A stretch of DNA of 64,000 bases from Pararhizobium mangrovi (GCF_006516965.1 NZ_VHLH01000006.1:62001-126000); one strand, 5' to 3'. Counted from the first letter of the stretch, positions 39,125 through 48,353 are shown. Numbers and translations: made by a program. Notes: generated by a model not told the origin, from the sequence alone.

Positions 39125-39931
39125 ATGCGCGGCGCAATGTTCGTGCAGGCATACGGCGATGCGGCACGAGGTCTGATCGGCCTCGCGGTGTTCGCAGCCG
39201 TCCTCGAACTATTGCCGCGTATCGGCGTCGTGTCGCACGTCTACTTTCCGCCGATCAGCGCGATCGTCGTCGCACTCGTGCACGAAGCGGGCCGCGCTGC
39301 GTTCTGGGTATCGCTGTTTCTCACGCTTCGAAGCTGGGCGGTCGGCCTTGCCATCGCGGTGATCGCCGGCACCGGGGTCGGTCTGTTTATCGGCAGCTTT
39401 GAAACGCTGCGGCGCCTGACCGCCTCGACCATCGAGTTGCTCAGACCGATCCCCTCTGTCGCGCTCATTCCGCTGGTGGTGCTTCTTTACGGCAGCACGA
39501 TCCGCTCGACGCTGGTACTCGTCGTCTATGCTTCGGTGTGGCAGGTTCTCATCCAGGTCCTATATGGTGTGCAGGATGTCGACCCGGTTGCACGACAGAC
39601 CGCCGTTTCCTTCCGGTTCGGCCGATGGGGCCAACTGCGCCATGTCGTGTGGCCAACGACCCTGCCCTACCTGATGACCGGCATTCGCCTCGCCGCCGCC
39701 GTCGCGCTCATCCTCACCATTACGAGCGAACTCATCATCGGTGCGCCCGGCCTCGGCAAGCAGATCGCGCTTGCGCAAAGTGGTGGCGCGGTGGCGACGA
39801 TGTACGCCTACGTCCTCGTGACGGGACTGATCGGCGTCGCCGTCAACCTCGTCGCACGCGTGCTCGAGCGTCGCGTGATGCATTGGCATCCCTCCGTGCG
39901 CCCATCCATGCATCGGGCGCGAACGCCATGA
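39125..39931 (+). CDS. ABC importer permease 1
   Basis: A 268-aa inner-membrane permease with about six helices and the binding-protein-dependent transport domain. The EAA loop, which docks the ATPase, is visible as DPVARQTAVSFRFGRWGQLR...WPTTLPYLMTG. It starts 4 bp after the binding-protein stop and overlaps the second permease gene by 4 bp (ATGA). It forms the membrane channel together with permease 2. Confidence 0.88.
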   Translation: MRGAMFVQAYGDAARGLIGLAVFAAVLELLPRIGVVSHVYFPPISAIVVALVHEAGRAAFWVSLFLTLRSWAVGLAIAVIAGTGVGLFIGSFETLRRLTASTIELLRPIPSVALIPLVVLLYGSTIRSTLVLVVYASVWQVLIQVLYGVQDVDPVARQTAVSFRFGRWGQLRHVVWPTTLPYLMTGIRLAAAVALILTITSELIIGAPGLGKQIALAQSGGAVATMYAYVLVTGLIGVAVNLVARVLERRVMHWHPSVRPSMHRARTP

Positions 39932-40704
39932 GGGTGCTCTCCCGGTTTCTCTATGCCGTCGCGCTTCCTTGTTTGCTGGCGCTCGGCTGGTGGTTCGCCA
40001 GCCGCGGGAGCCAGAACTTTTTCTTTCCGCCACTATCCGGCATTCTCTCCGCCTTTGCCGATGTATGGTTTTCCGCCAAGATCGTTGAGGACGTGCTGCC
40101 GAGTGTTCTTCGCCTTGCTTCGGGATATCTGATCGCGGCCGGCATGGGGCTTGCGCTCGGTGTTCCGATCGGGCTTTCCACGCGGCTCAGGGCCTATGTA
40201 GAGCCAGTGCTCGAATTCCTGCGTGCAATCCCGCCACCGGTGCTCGTGCCCATCCTCATCCTCTTTGCGGGGATCGGCACGACGATGAAGCTCATGGTCA
40301 TCGTCTCCGGTTGCCTCTGGCCGGTTCTCCTGAACACAATCGAGGGCGTGCGCGGCCTCGACGAAACGCTCGGTGCCACCACGCGCGCCTATCGCTTCAC
40401 GCGGCGCGGAAGGCTCGTGCACTTCATCCTGCCGGGAGCGGCTCCGCTGATCTTTGCGGGGCTGCGTCAGTCGCTTTCGATCGGCATCATTCTCATGGTC
40501 ATCAGCGAGATGTTCGCCGCCTCGAACGGCATCGGTTTCACCATCGTGCAGTTCCAGCGTTCCTTCGCCATCCCCGAAATGTGGAGCGGCATCATCCTGC
40601 TCGGTCTCGTCGGCTTTATCTTCGCGTCCGTTCTCGGCTTCGTGGAACGGCGTGTGCTGCACTGGTATTTCGGACTGCGCGCCGCCGAGAGAAACGATAC
40701 CTGA
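39928..40704 (+). CDS. ABC importer permease 2
   Basis: A 258-aa permease, paralogous to the gene before it. Its EAA loop region is VRGLDETLGATTRAYRFTRR followed by FILPGAAPLIFAGLRQSL. Two different permeases imply a heterodimeric channel, unlike the single-permease SsuC/TauC systems. The start overlaps the preceding stop (ATGA), so the two are translationally coupled. The C-terminal helix ends in RRVLHWYFGL. Confidence 0.88.
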   Translation: MRVLSRFLYAVALPCLLALGWWFASRGSQNFFFPPLSGILSAFADVWFSAKIVEDVLPSVLRLASGYLIAAGMGLALGVPIGLSTRLRAYVEPVLEFLRAIPPPVLVPILILFAGIGTTMKLMVIVSGCLWPVLLNTIEGVRGLDETLGATTRAYRFTRRGRLVHFILPGAAPLIFAGLRQSLSIGIILMVISEMFAASNGIGFTIVQFQRSFAIPEMWSGIILLGLVGFIFASVLGFVERRVLHWYFGLRAAERNDT

Positions 40705-40708
40705 TCCG

Positions 40709-41527
40709 ATGATAGAAGATCGCAACGCGGCCACGGCGCAAGGCCGACCGACGCTTCTCGACGTCGACGCGGTAAAGATGGTCTATTCGAGCGCGCACCG
40801 TACCGTCGAGGCCCTGGGCGGCGTGCGCTTTACCGTCGGCGACGGCGAGTTCGTGTGCATCGTCGGCCCTTCGGGTGCGGGCAAGACGACGCTGCTCAAA
40901 TGCATCTCGGGCCTTTTGAGGCCGACCGGCGGCACGGTCCGCCTCGAAGGGACGGAAGTGAAGGCGCCTCCGCAAGCCATGGCGCTGGTCTTTCAGGACT
41001 ATGCGCGCAGTCTCTTTCCCTGGATGACCGTCGAAGCCAATGTCGAGCTGCCGTTAAAACAGGCCGGCATGGCGCGCAGGCAGCGCCGCGACCTGATCTC
41101 TTCGGCCCTTGCGGATGTCGGGCTTACCGATGTCGGCTCGGCCTATCCATGGCAGCTTTCCGGCGGCATGCAGCAACGTGTCGCGATCGCCCGCGCCATC
41201 GCCTATCGTCCGCGCATTCTGGTAATGGACGAGCCCTTCGCCGCCGTCGATGCGCAGACGCGCGCCGACCTGGAGGACCTCGTGCGCGACCTCTGGCACA
41301 AGCTCGGCGTCACGGTCCTTTTCGTCACGCACGACATCGACGAGGCGATCTATCTCGGAGAGCGGGTGCTTGCGCTGTCCGCATCGCCGACCGTCGTGAT
41401 GGACGACATCGCGATCGATCTGCCGGACGCCCGCGACCAGATCGGAACACGGTCACTTTCCCGCTTCGGCGAACTGCGAAAGGAACTTTACGGACAGATC
41501 CAGCGTGCGCGGCATACGAGCGGCTAG
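40709..41527 (+). CDS. ABC importer ATP-binding protein
   Basis: A 272-aa ATPase. Walker A is GPSGAGKTTLLKCISG (about residues 53-68), the signature is LSGGMQQRVAIARA, Walker B is RILVMDEPFAAVD and the switch histidine is FVTHDID. It closely matches the NitT/TauT (SsuB/TauB) class. It begins 4 bp after permease 2 and ends the operon. It converges on the puhE fusion gene with 136 bp between and no clear terminator. Confidence 0.92.
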   Translation: MIEDRNAATAQGRPTLLDVDAVKMVYSSAHRTVEALGGVRFTVGDGEFVCIVGPSGAGKTTLLKCISGLLRPTGGTVRLEGTEVKAPPQAMALVFQDYARSLFPWMTVEANVELPLKQAGMARRQRRDLISSALADVGLTDVGSAYPWQLSGGMQQRVAIARAIAYRPRILVMDEPFAAVDAQTRADLEDLVRDLWHKLGVTVLFVTHDIDEAIYLGERVLALSASPTVVMDDIAIDLPDARDQIGTRSLSRFGELRKELYGQIQRARHTSG

Positions 41528-41663
41528 AACGATCCATCCGCTACGAAACAGCCCCGACGGACGCGGAGCCAGGACTTTCTGTCTCCGCTACCGCGACCAA
41601 TTCGGCGCAATGCAACGCCCTCCCAAGGCGTTCGCCCTCCGTCTCGTACTCGCGACGCCGGGG

Positions 41664-43547
41664 TTATCCGGCGAACGCGGGACGGCCGGCGGCATCGTCC
41701 GCCCGTCTGGCACGCTCTTCGGACGCTCCCGAAAGCGTTTCGAACGCCGTTTCCAGGGCGGGCTTGTCGAGGTCGCTGCCGATCGCCATCACGCGCGGCG
41801 TTTCGGCCGGCTTTGCGGCAAACGCGGTCACCGAGATGTGCCCACCGGCAATATCGAAGCGCAGCCAACCCGTTTGCGCCGGAACGAGACCCTTCATGCG
41901 CTCGATGGTGCCGAACGTCCCGCCCTTCGCGTCTTCCAGAAGCCGGCGCAGCTCGGTCGGATCGATCGTGCCGTTGGTCCGCATCGCCCACGACTGGAGA
42001 CCCAGCTCGTCCTCGTGCTGGTGATGCGCTTCGGGCCCATCCGCCGCCCCATGCTCGTGATGATGGTCGTGGGCATGCGCGTGACCGTGACGGTGCGTCG
42101 ATGTCTCGGCATGCGCCGGTGCGTGCCCGGCATGATGTGCGGAAGAAGCATGCGGATCTTCCGCCTTCTCCTGCGGCTGCCAGACCTCGGCAATGGCGAT
42201 GTCGGAGAACGCCCCTTCCGAGAGCATGCCATAGCGCGCGGCGATCGTGCGCGCGTCCGGATTGAGCGAGGCCAGCGTGTCGCGCACCAGATCGAGTTCC
42301 ACCTTGGAAACGAGATCGGTCTTGTTGAGAATGAAGACCGGCGTGAGTGCCGCCTGCATCGTGAAGTACTCCGGCATGCGCGCATAGTCGCGCATGAAGG
42401 CGCCGGCATCGATGACGGTCAGGAGGCGCAGGCTTCGAACGAGCGGTTCGAGGTCCTTCTGATGGATGACGCGCAGAAGCGAGGCGACGTCGGCGACGCC
42501 GCTCGGCTCGATCAGCACGCGGTCGGGCTTCATCTTCGCCACGACTTCCTTGAGCTGTGCGGAGAGATCGCTGCGCAGCGAGCAGCAGATGCAGCCGTTC
42601 GGCAGTTCCACCACGTCCGCGCCGCTGTCGCCGAGCACGGTGGCATCGACGCCAAGTTCACCGAAATCGTTGACGAGCACGACGGTCTTCTGTGCCGGAT
42701 CGGCGTCGGCCAGCATGCGCTTCAGCGTCGTCGTCTTGCCGGCACCGAGGAAGCCGACGACGATGTCCGCCTCGAAGGGCTTGCGTTCGCCGCGCGACTT
42801 CAGCGCCGGCTCCCAGATGCGGCCCGCCGGCATCGGCAGAACGAGCATCCAGTGCTCGAGAATGGCGAGTGCCATCAGCACCGTCAGGAAGGTATAGCCG
42901 GCCTGCTCGTAGGCGCTTGCATCCGACGAGAACGCCGCGACGGCGAGAAGCACCGTGATGACCGTCGAGATGGTGACGGAGAACGGGAAGAGCAGGTTCA
43001 TCGAGCGCTTCGTGAGGAAGCTCTTAAGGAACGTCAGGTGCTCCGGCAGGAACTCCTCGTTCAGGTTGCGCACGCCGAAGAAGACGTTGAGCTTGGCGCT
43101 CTGGTGCATCCACCACAAGACCATGAAGGTCCAAAGCCCGATATGGTTTGCCCCATGCCACGTCAGCCAGAAGACGGCCGCGGCCGCGGCGATGATCGCG
43201 AGCTCGTGGTAGAGCGACGTCTGGACCGCGTGGCCGAAATGGCGCCATCCGCGGCAGGTTTCCGGACACGGCTCGTTCCGCGGGCCGGTGACGTAGCCCA
43301 TGTAGAAGCTCATCTCCTGCCAGCCCCAGGCGAGAAGACCCCAGGTGAAGGCAAGATAGACGCCGGTGATCGAGGTGTCGTGCGCGGAGCTATGAAGCCC
43401 CCACAGCGAGATCGCGAAGACGATCGTCGCGCCGATCATCGACCATTTGAAGGTCGAACGCGGCAGGCCGTCGAGATAGATGATGACGACGGTGGACGCC
43501 CACCAGACGACGAGCGCATAGAGCGCGGGCAGGAGATAGGTGCTCAT
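41664..43547 (-). CDS. puhE: PuhE fused to a COG0523 (CobW/ZNG1-like) metal-chaperone GTPase
   Basis: One uninterrupted 627-codon frame joins two families. Residues 1-250 are PuhE (DUF3623, photosynthetic complex assembly protein 2), with about seven membrane helices and the typical TFKWSMIGAT, MHQSAKLNVFFGVRN and LEHWMLVLPMP. After a linker of about ten residues comes a full COG0523 GTPase: P-loop GFLGAGKTT (265-273), metal motif CICC (319-322), NKTD (408-411), then a His-rich segment (466-511, about 15 His) and a CobW C-terminal domain to 627. These GTPases hand Zn, Co or other metals to client enzymes. The start lies 15 bp after acsF. The fusion tethers the GTPase to the membrane beside pigment assembly; the client (AcsF iron, Mg-chelatase, zinc?) is inference. 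Confidence 0.93.
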   Translation of the reverse strand: MSTYLLPALYALVVWWASTVVIIYLDGLPRSTFKWSMIGATIVFAISLWGLHSSAHDTSITGVYLAFTWGLLAWGWQEMSFYMGYVTGPRNEPCPETCRGWRHFGHAVQTSLYHELAIIAAAAAVFWLTWHGANHIGLWTFMVLWWMHQSAKLNVFFGVRNLNEEFLPEHLTFLKSFLTKRSMNLLFPFSVTISTVITVLLAVAAFSSDASAYEQAGYTFLTVLMALAILEHWMLVLPMPAGRIWEPALKSRGERKPFEADIVVGFLGAGKTTTLKRMLADADPAQKTVVLVNDFGELGVDATVLGDSGADVVELPNGCICCSLRSDLSAQLKEVVAKMKPDRVLIEPSGVADVASLLRVIHQKDLEPLVRSLRLLTVIDAGAFMRDYARMPEYFTMQAALTPVFILNKTDLVSKVELDLVRDTLASLNPDARTIAARYGMLSEGAFSDIAIAEVWQPQEKAEDPHASSAHHAGHAPAHAETSTHRHGHAHAHDHHHEHGAADGPEAHHQHEDELGLQSWAMRTNGTIDPTELRRLLEDAKGGTFGTIERMKGLVPAQTGWLRFDIAGGHISVTAFAAKPAETPRVMAIGSDLDKPALETAFETLSGASEERARRADDAAGRPAFAG

Positions 43548-43562
43548 CGGGCGAAGCCTCGC

Positions 43563-44669
43563 TTACCAGGCCGGCTGCAGCCGGCTCTCCTTGGGTATCT
43601 CGTTGCGACCGGCGGGAAGCACGTAGAGACGGGCGAAGGTCGCAGCCGCCATCGCCCTGCCCTTCAGCTTCGTCGCCATGCCGGCGAACCCGCCCTTCTC
43701 TTCCCCGGCACGGATCGTCGCGTTCGCGACGCACAGCCGGTCGAGGCCGCGGCGGAAGCGCGGATCGTCGAGCGGCAGGGTCAGCGGGAAAACCTGGCGC
43801 GAGATCTCGGTCGTGATCCGAAAGACGGTGTGATCGTACTCCGTCGGATCGATCCCGAGCGCCTTATGGAAATACGGCCGGTCGTGGTCGCGCACATACA
43901 TCGTCGCGAAGACGGCGAGCAGGAAGAAGCGCACCCAAAGCTTGTTGCGACCCTTGAGCACGCGGTCGTCGGCACGCATCAGCAGCGAGAACGCCTCGCC
44001 ATGGCGGAACTCGTCGTTACACCAAAGCTCGAACCATTTGAAGATCGGGTGGAAGCGCCGCTCGGGATGCTTCTCCAAATGGCGATAGATCGTGATGTAG
44101 CGCGCGTAGCCGATCTTTTCGGAAAGATAGGTCGCGTAGAAGATGAACTTCGGCTGGAAAAAGGTGTATTTCTTCGTCTTCGTCAGGAAGCCGAGATTGA
44201 CGCCGATGCCGAAATCCTTGAGCGCGTCGTTGATGAAGCCGGAATGGCGCGCCTCGTCGCGGCTCATATAGGTGAAGAGCTCGCAGATATCGGGGTTCGT
44301 GCCGCGCCGCTTCATCTCCTTGTAGAGCACGCAGCCGGAAAATTCCGCCGTCAGCGAGGAGACGAGAAAATCGACGAACTCCTTGCGCAGGCCGGGCTCC
44401 AGATCGTCGAGATCACCGACGTCCCACGCGTCGCCGCGCTTGAAGTGGCCCCGGTTCGGGTCTTCCTTCAACTCGGCGATCAGCTTGTCCCACTCGCCGC
44501 GCACGGGCGAGACATCGATCGCGTCGAGCTTGTCGAAATCGGTCGTGTAGAAGCGCGGCGAAAGCAGCGTGTTTTCCTGCGCCATGCTGGTCGTATCGGC
44601 GCCGGTGACCTGCGCGTTGGCGTCGGTCTCGCTCACCGCTTCAGCGCGCGGGTCGGGATGGACGTTCAT
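43563..44669 (-). CDS. acsF: Mg-protoporphyrin IX monomethyl ester (oxidative) cyclase
   Basis: A 368-aa membrane-associated di-iron monooxygenase. It forms ring E of bacteriochlorophyll using O2, turning the monomethyl ester into divinyl protochlorophyllide. Ferritin-like iron motifs are visible: E in [13 protein letters not shown], the ExxH-type RDEARHSGF, and [29 protein letters not shown] is a family hallmark. The ATG at 44669 overlaps the bciE stop (ATGA). The anaerobic cyclase BchE is not in the window, so pigment synthesis through this locus needs oxygen. Confidence 0.95.
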   Translation of the reverse strand: MNVHPDPRAEAVSETDANAQVTGADTTSMAQENTLLSPRFYTTDFDKLDAIDVSPVRGEWDKLIAELKEDPNRGHFKRGDAWDVGDLDDLEPGLRKEFVDFLVSSLTAEFSGCVLYKEMKRRGTNPDICELFTYMSRDEARHSGFINDALKDFGIGVNLGFLTKTKKYTFFQPKFIFYATYLSEKIGYARYITIYRHLEKHPERRFHPIFKWFELWCNDEFRHGEAFSLLMRADDRVLKGRNKLWVRFFLLAVFATMYVRDHDRPYFHKALGIDPTEYDHTVFRITTEISRQVFPLTLPLDDPRFRRGLDRLCVANATIRAGEEKGGFAGMATKLKGRAMAAATFARLYVLPAGRNEIPKESRLQPAW

Positions 44670-44968
44670 CGTGCTGCTCCTTCCGAGAAGCTGAACTCGC
44701 ACAGTTCCATGAATTCGAAATCGCCGGTAAGCCGCGTCCACAGCCGCTCGATCGCGCCGGCCCGCTGGATGGAAGCATTGCGCCGGAACGTCGCGCACTC
44801 GCCATAGGGCACCTCGATCGGCGCGCCGTCGACCGTGACCTCGTCACCGGGATGAATGGTGATGCCACCGTCGAGGCGAAGATGCGCATGCAGGCTGTCG
44901 AAGGTGTTCTCCACCTCGACCGTGCACGGCACCTCAATGCGTTCGCCCTTCAGGAGACCGAGACCCAT
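44666..44968 (-). CDS. bciE: BciE, subunit of the aerobic cyclase
   Basis: A 100-aa protein between puhC and acsF, the position of BciE (RSP_6110) in Rhodobacter sphaeroides. BciE is needed for AcsF activity in alphaproteobacteria, which lack Ycf54. Recognisable stretches are [20 protein letters not shown], the PGDEV turn, and [19 protein letters not shown] near residues 53-71. It overlaps acsF by 4 bp, so the two are probably made in fixed ratio. The assignment rests on position, size and remembered family pattern. Confidence 0.82.
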   Translation of the reverse strand: MGLGLLKGERIEVPCTVEVENTFDSLHAHLRLDGGITIHPGDEVTVDGAPIEVPYGECATFRRNASIQRAGAIERLWTRLTGDFEFMELCEFSFSEGAAR

Positions 44969-44971
44969 TCG

Positions 44972-45445
44972 CTATCCTTTCCCGCCGGCCAGAAAGCCGG
45001 CAAACGCCCGGGCGTTGGCCGAGCCGAACGCGCGGAGATCGAGCCGATCGCCCGTCGCGGTGTCGACGAGCCAGACGATGCCGTCCGTCGAACGCTCGAC
45101 CCGGTACGGGGCATCGGCTGGCGCACCCTTCTTCATCCGGTTGCGCTCGAGCCCGCGCAGCGCTTCGCGCACGAAGGAACTGCCGCGCGGCGACACTTTG
45201 GCAACGACTGCGCCGCTTCCCGCGTCCATCACCGTAACCCCCTCGCCATTGTAGGAAAAGGTCACCGTGTGCGCCTTTTCGATGACGGGCGGATCCATCC
45301 GCGCCATGCCGATGCCGGTATACCGCGTGAAAGCGATCGAGACGATGGTGACGACGATCAGGGCCGCGGCGGAAAGAAGCAGCCACGGTGGCAGCGGACG
45401 TTCGGGGTCCGGCCCCACGATGAAGGCCGTCTTCATGTCGCGCAT
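44972..45445 (-). CDS. puhC: photosynthetic complex assembly protein PuhC
   Basis: A 157-aa protein with one N-terminal membrane helix (PPWLLLSAAALIVVTIVSIA) and a periplasmic domain. PuhC helps assemble the reaction centre-LH1 complex. Typical elements are the TFSYNGEGVTVMDAGSG strand-turn and the FVREALRGLERNR helix. The start at 45445 is preferred because GGAAGGGAAG lies 6 nt before it; an ATG at 45463 would add six residues encoded by the ribosome-site bases. It lies between puhB and bciE, with short gaps. Confidence 0.88.
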   Translation of the reverse strand: MRDMKTAFIVGPDPERPLPPWLLLSAAALIVVTIVSIAFTRYTGIGMARMDPPVIEKAHTVTFSYNGEGVTVMDAGSGAVVAKVSPRGSSFVREALRGLERNRMKKGAPADAPYRVERSTDGIVWLVDTATGDRLDLRAFGSANARAFAGFLAGGKG

Positions 45446-45465
45446 GGCTCGCTTCCCTTCCAACC

Positions 45466-46119
45466 TCAGGCCGCCTCGGCGGTATCGCGACGGGCCGGCT
45501 CACCGAGCCATGCCGTACCGCGCGCGTCGGACGACGATGGACCCTCGCGGGCTTCGATGGCAACCTGCTTCAACGCCTCGGCAGCCTCCGCCGCATCGGG
45601 GAGATTGCGAAGGGCCGGATTGGCCCGCAGGAAGCGCCACGGACGCACGTTCGGCCAGAGCTTCCAATAGGCGAGCACCCGGTTCGCCGGCATCTCCAGC
45701 GTCACGTCGCCCGTCGAGCCGCGCTTGGCGAACCGGGCGCCTTCGATCTCTTCCACCGGCAGATTGACCATCGCCGGCAGCGCAATGCCGTAGCGCATAA
45801 CCACGCGTCTCGTGGTGATCGTGTATTCCGTCGTCCGCACCATGAGGATGGCGATGACGACGAGCAGCGCGATGCCCGCGACCGCCGGCAGGAGCACGTT
45901 CGCCGCGTTGACGAACGCGACGCCGAGCGTACCCGTATCGTTCAACCCGGCGGCGAACCGCCAGATGCAGAAGATCGCGAACCAGGCGAGAACGAGACGC
46001 ACATGCAGGATGTTGCGCAGGACGGCGGTCCGCTTCGGCCGGCCCTGCCAAACGATGCGTTCGCCCGGCGGAAGGTCGGTCTGATCGAGATGATCGGGAA
46101 AGCTCGCGAAATCGTTCAT
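45466..46119 (-). CDS. puhB: photosynthetic complex assembly protein PuhB
   Basis: A 217-aa membrane protein with a bPH2-like (bacterial PH) region. It starts LPPGERIVWQGRP, as in other PuhB proteins, has two or three helices (LVLAWFAIFCIWR, LLPAVAGIALLVVIAILMV) and then TTEYTITTRRVVMRYGIALP, the PH-type strand pair. PuhB binds LH1 and reaction-centre intermediates and speeds their assembly. Its ATG overlaps the puhA stop by 4 bp. Confidence 0.92.
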   Translation of the reverse strand: MNDFASFPDHLDQTDLPPGERIVWQGRPKRTAVLRNILHVRLVLAWFAIFCIWRFAAGLNDTGTLGVAFVNAANVLLPAVAGIALLVVIAILMVRTTEYTITTRRVVMRYGIALPAMVNLPVEEIEGARFAKRGSTGDVTLEMPANRVLAYWKLWPNVRPWRFLRANPALRNLPDAAEAAEALKQVAIEAREGPSSSDARGTAWLGEPARRDTAEAA

Positions 46120-46898
46120 ATCATGCTCTCTATCGGGTTCTTCGCGAAGAACCGGCCACCGGCATAATAGGCGTTGATCCGATCTTCCTCACGCATGGTG
46201 ATCTGATCGAGGCCGGCGAGCGAAGGTACGTTGGCGAACTGCTCGCGCGTCAGGGTCTCGAGCACGACGGTCTTTTCGCTGTCGCGCACCGTGGCCGCGG
46301 CGATCGGTGCGAGAACGAGGCGGCCGCCGAGCACTTCCTCCTGGCGGACCTCGAAGTAGCGCACGAAGAATTCGTGCTTGTTGATCCACACATCGGTGAC
46401 TTCGCCGACATGATGCCCGTCGCTCGTATAGACGGGAAGACCGAGCGGATGCGTCTCGGTTTCCTCGACGCGGTATTGCGGCGCCTTGCGCATCATCGGC
46501 TGCAGCTTCGGGTCGCCCGCCCAGGTCAGGTCCGGCGTATCCTCGCGCAGCGCGTAGGCGGCGGGCCCGATTCCGTCGACGAGCGGGTCGCCGGTCGGCA
46601 CCAGCGGCGCACCGGGGAAGTTGTGCGCCGGTACGGCGTTCAGTTCGCGCCGGTCGCGCTCCCGGGGTGCGTAATAGACCATGCCGCTGCGCACCAGGAA
46701 GCGCTTCGGCTTGGGGATCGGCGGAAACCCGACGACCTTGACGCGACCGCCGGTGCGATCGCTGCGTTCGGATTCGAGCGGATAGCCTTCGCGCTTGTCC
46801 TCGCCATGCAGGTAGTAGACGAGCCCAAGGAAGAATAGGAAGAACAGGATCAGGAGCAAAAGAGGCAGATCGAGCTGCTGTGTGAAGGCGCCAACCAT
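46116..46898 (-). CDS. puhA: photosynthetic reaction centre H subunit
   Basis: A 260-aa subunit that caps the cytoplasmic side of the L/M core and guides protons to QB. One N-terminal helix (LPLLLLILFFLFFLGLVYYL) is followed by the hallmark EDKREGYPLESE, then a PRC-barrel domain (residues about 140-245) containing HPLGLPVYTSDGHHVGEVTDVWI. Length is normal. It follows lhaA by 18 bp and overlaps puhB. The pufL/pufM partners are outside the window. Confidence 0.96.
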   Translation of the reverse strand: MVGAFTQQLDLPLLLLILFFLFFLGLVYYLHGEDKREGYPLESERSDRTGGRVKVVGFPPIPKPKRFLVRSGMVYYAPRERDRRELNAVPAHNFPGAPLVPTGDPLVDGIGPAAYALREDTPDLTWAGDPKLQPMMRKAPQYRVEETETHPLGLPVYTSDGHHVGEVTDVWINKHEFFVRYFEVRQEEVLGGRLVLAPIAAATVRDSEKTVVLETLTREQFANVPSLAGLDQITMREEDRINAYYAGGRFFAKNPIESMI

Positions 46899-46916
46899 GG
46901 TGCGATGTTCCCTTGC

Positions 46917-48353
46917 TTAGCTCGGCATGTCGGCGAGGCCGAAGCCACCGGACGCGTTTTTCGCTGTGGTCTTGCGGAAGGTGACGAGCGGACCGAGCGC
47001 GATGAGCGCGGCGAAGATCAGCCCGAGTTCGATGAGATAGACGACGCCGTAGCCGACCGAGACATCCGTCAGCGCGGGGCCGAGATCGCCATGGCTGGCG
47101 AGCCGGGCGACCCCGTCGTGCATGGCGCCGCCGAGCGCGATGGAAATGCCCGAAGCGCTTGCCTGCACCGTTCCCCATACCCCGAGCGCGAAACCGCTCG
47201 TGCGGGAGTTCGACATTTCCATGACCGCATGCAGCATCGAAACGACGAAGAGCCCCGTTCCGAAGCCGACCCCGGCCGCGCCGAGTTCGAACAGCAGGAC
47301 GGAATGGAAGAGCCCGGCAAAGATCACGGCGCAGAACGCCGGCAGCCCGGCGAAGAGGCCGAGCGCTGCGACCGCATAAGGGTCGGTATGCTTTTCGAGC
47401 AGGCGGGCGGCGATGAGGAAGCCGACCAGCGTGCCGCCTGCGGAAATCGCCGTCAGCACGGTGGTGCCGCTGACGCTCATGCCGAGCACCTCTCCGCCAT
47501 AGGGTTCGAGGAGCACGTCCTGCATGCCGAAAGCCGCCGTGCCGAGGGCGATCGTCACGAAGAGGCGAAGCGGACGGCTGCCGGTATCGAGCTCGCGCCA
47601 GGAATCGCGAAGGCGCATCTTCGCTTTCGGCTGCTCGCTGGAGCGAGGGCGCCGCGGCTCCTGCTGCCAGAGGCTGACGAAGGTGAGCCCGATCGTTACC
47701 AGAGCCGCCCGGCTCAGCACCGCGATCAGGCGATAGGGCGAGAAGTCGCGCAGCATGTATCCGATAACGAGCGAGCTTACGACCATGCCGAGAAGGAAGA
47801 CGGCGTAGAGCACGGCGATGACGCGCGGCTTCGATTTCTCCGGCGCGATGTCGAGCGCGAGCGCCAGACCCGCCGTCTGCACCGTATGCATGCCGGCACC
47901 CGCAAGGATGAAGGAGAGACCCGCGGCGAGAACGCCCGGCAGCAACGCTTCCGGGCGGCCGCTCGACAGCACGAACAGCGCGTAGGGCATGATCGCAAGG
48001 CCGCCGAACTGCAGAAGCGAGCCGAACCAGAGATAGGGCGTGCGCCGCCAGCCGATCGCCGAGCGATGGTTGTCGGAGCGAAAGCCGATGAGTGCGCGCA
48101 GCGGCGCGAAGATGACCGGCAGCGCGATCAGAACGGCGACGAGCGTCGCCGGCAGGCCGAGCTCGACGACCATGACGCGGTTCAGCGTGCTGTTCAAAAG
48201 CACCAGCATGATCGCGACGGAAACCTGGAAGAGCGACAGGCGCAGCAGGCGCTTTGCCGGAAGCTCCGCGCTGACGGCGTCGGCAAACGGCATCCAGCGC
48301 GTGCCGATGCGCTCGAACAGAAGCCGTTTGTCGGGAGCCTTCTTCGCCGTCAT
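46917..48353 (-). CDS. lhaA: light-harvesting complex assembly protein LhaA (PucC family)
   Basis: A 478-aa major-facilitator-like membrane protein of the PucC/LhaA family with about 12 helices. It is needed for LH1 assembly, probably by handling bacteriochlorophyll or LH subunits. Visible pieces are LLRLSLFQVSVAIMLVLLNS, the loop FRSDNHRSAIGWRRTPYLW that marks the BCH2 subgroup, and GMQDVLLEPYGGEVLGMSVS. Its ATG overlaps the bchM stop by 4 bp. Confidence 0.93.
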   Translation of the reverse strand: MTAKKAPDKRLLFERIGTRWMPFADAVSAELPAKRLLRLSLFQVSVAIMLVLLNSTLNRVMVVELGLPATLVAVLIALPVIFAPLRALIGFRSDNHRSAIGWRRTPYLWFGSLLQFGGLAIMPYALFVLSSGRPEALLPGVLAAGLSFILAGAGMHTVQTAGLALALDIAPEKSKPRVIAVLYAVFLLGMVVSSLVIGYMLRDFSPYRLIAVLSRAALVTIGLTFVSLWQQEPRRPRSSEQPKAKMRLRDSWRELDTGSRPLRLFVTIALGTAAFGMQDVLLEPYGGEVLGMSVSGTTVLTAISAGGTLVGFLIAARLLEKHTDPYAVAALGLFAGLPAFCAVIFAGLFHSVLLFELGAAGVGFGTGLFVVSMLHAVMEMSNSRTSGFALGVWGTVQASASGISIALGGAMHDGVARLASHGDLGPALTDVSVGYGVVYLIELGLIFAALIALGPLVTFRKTTAKNASGGFGLADMPS

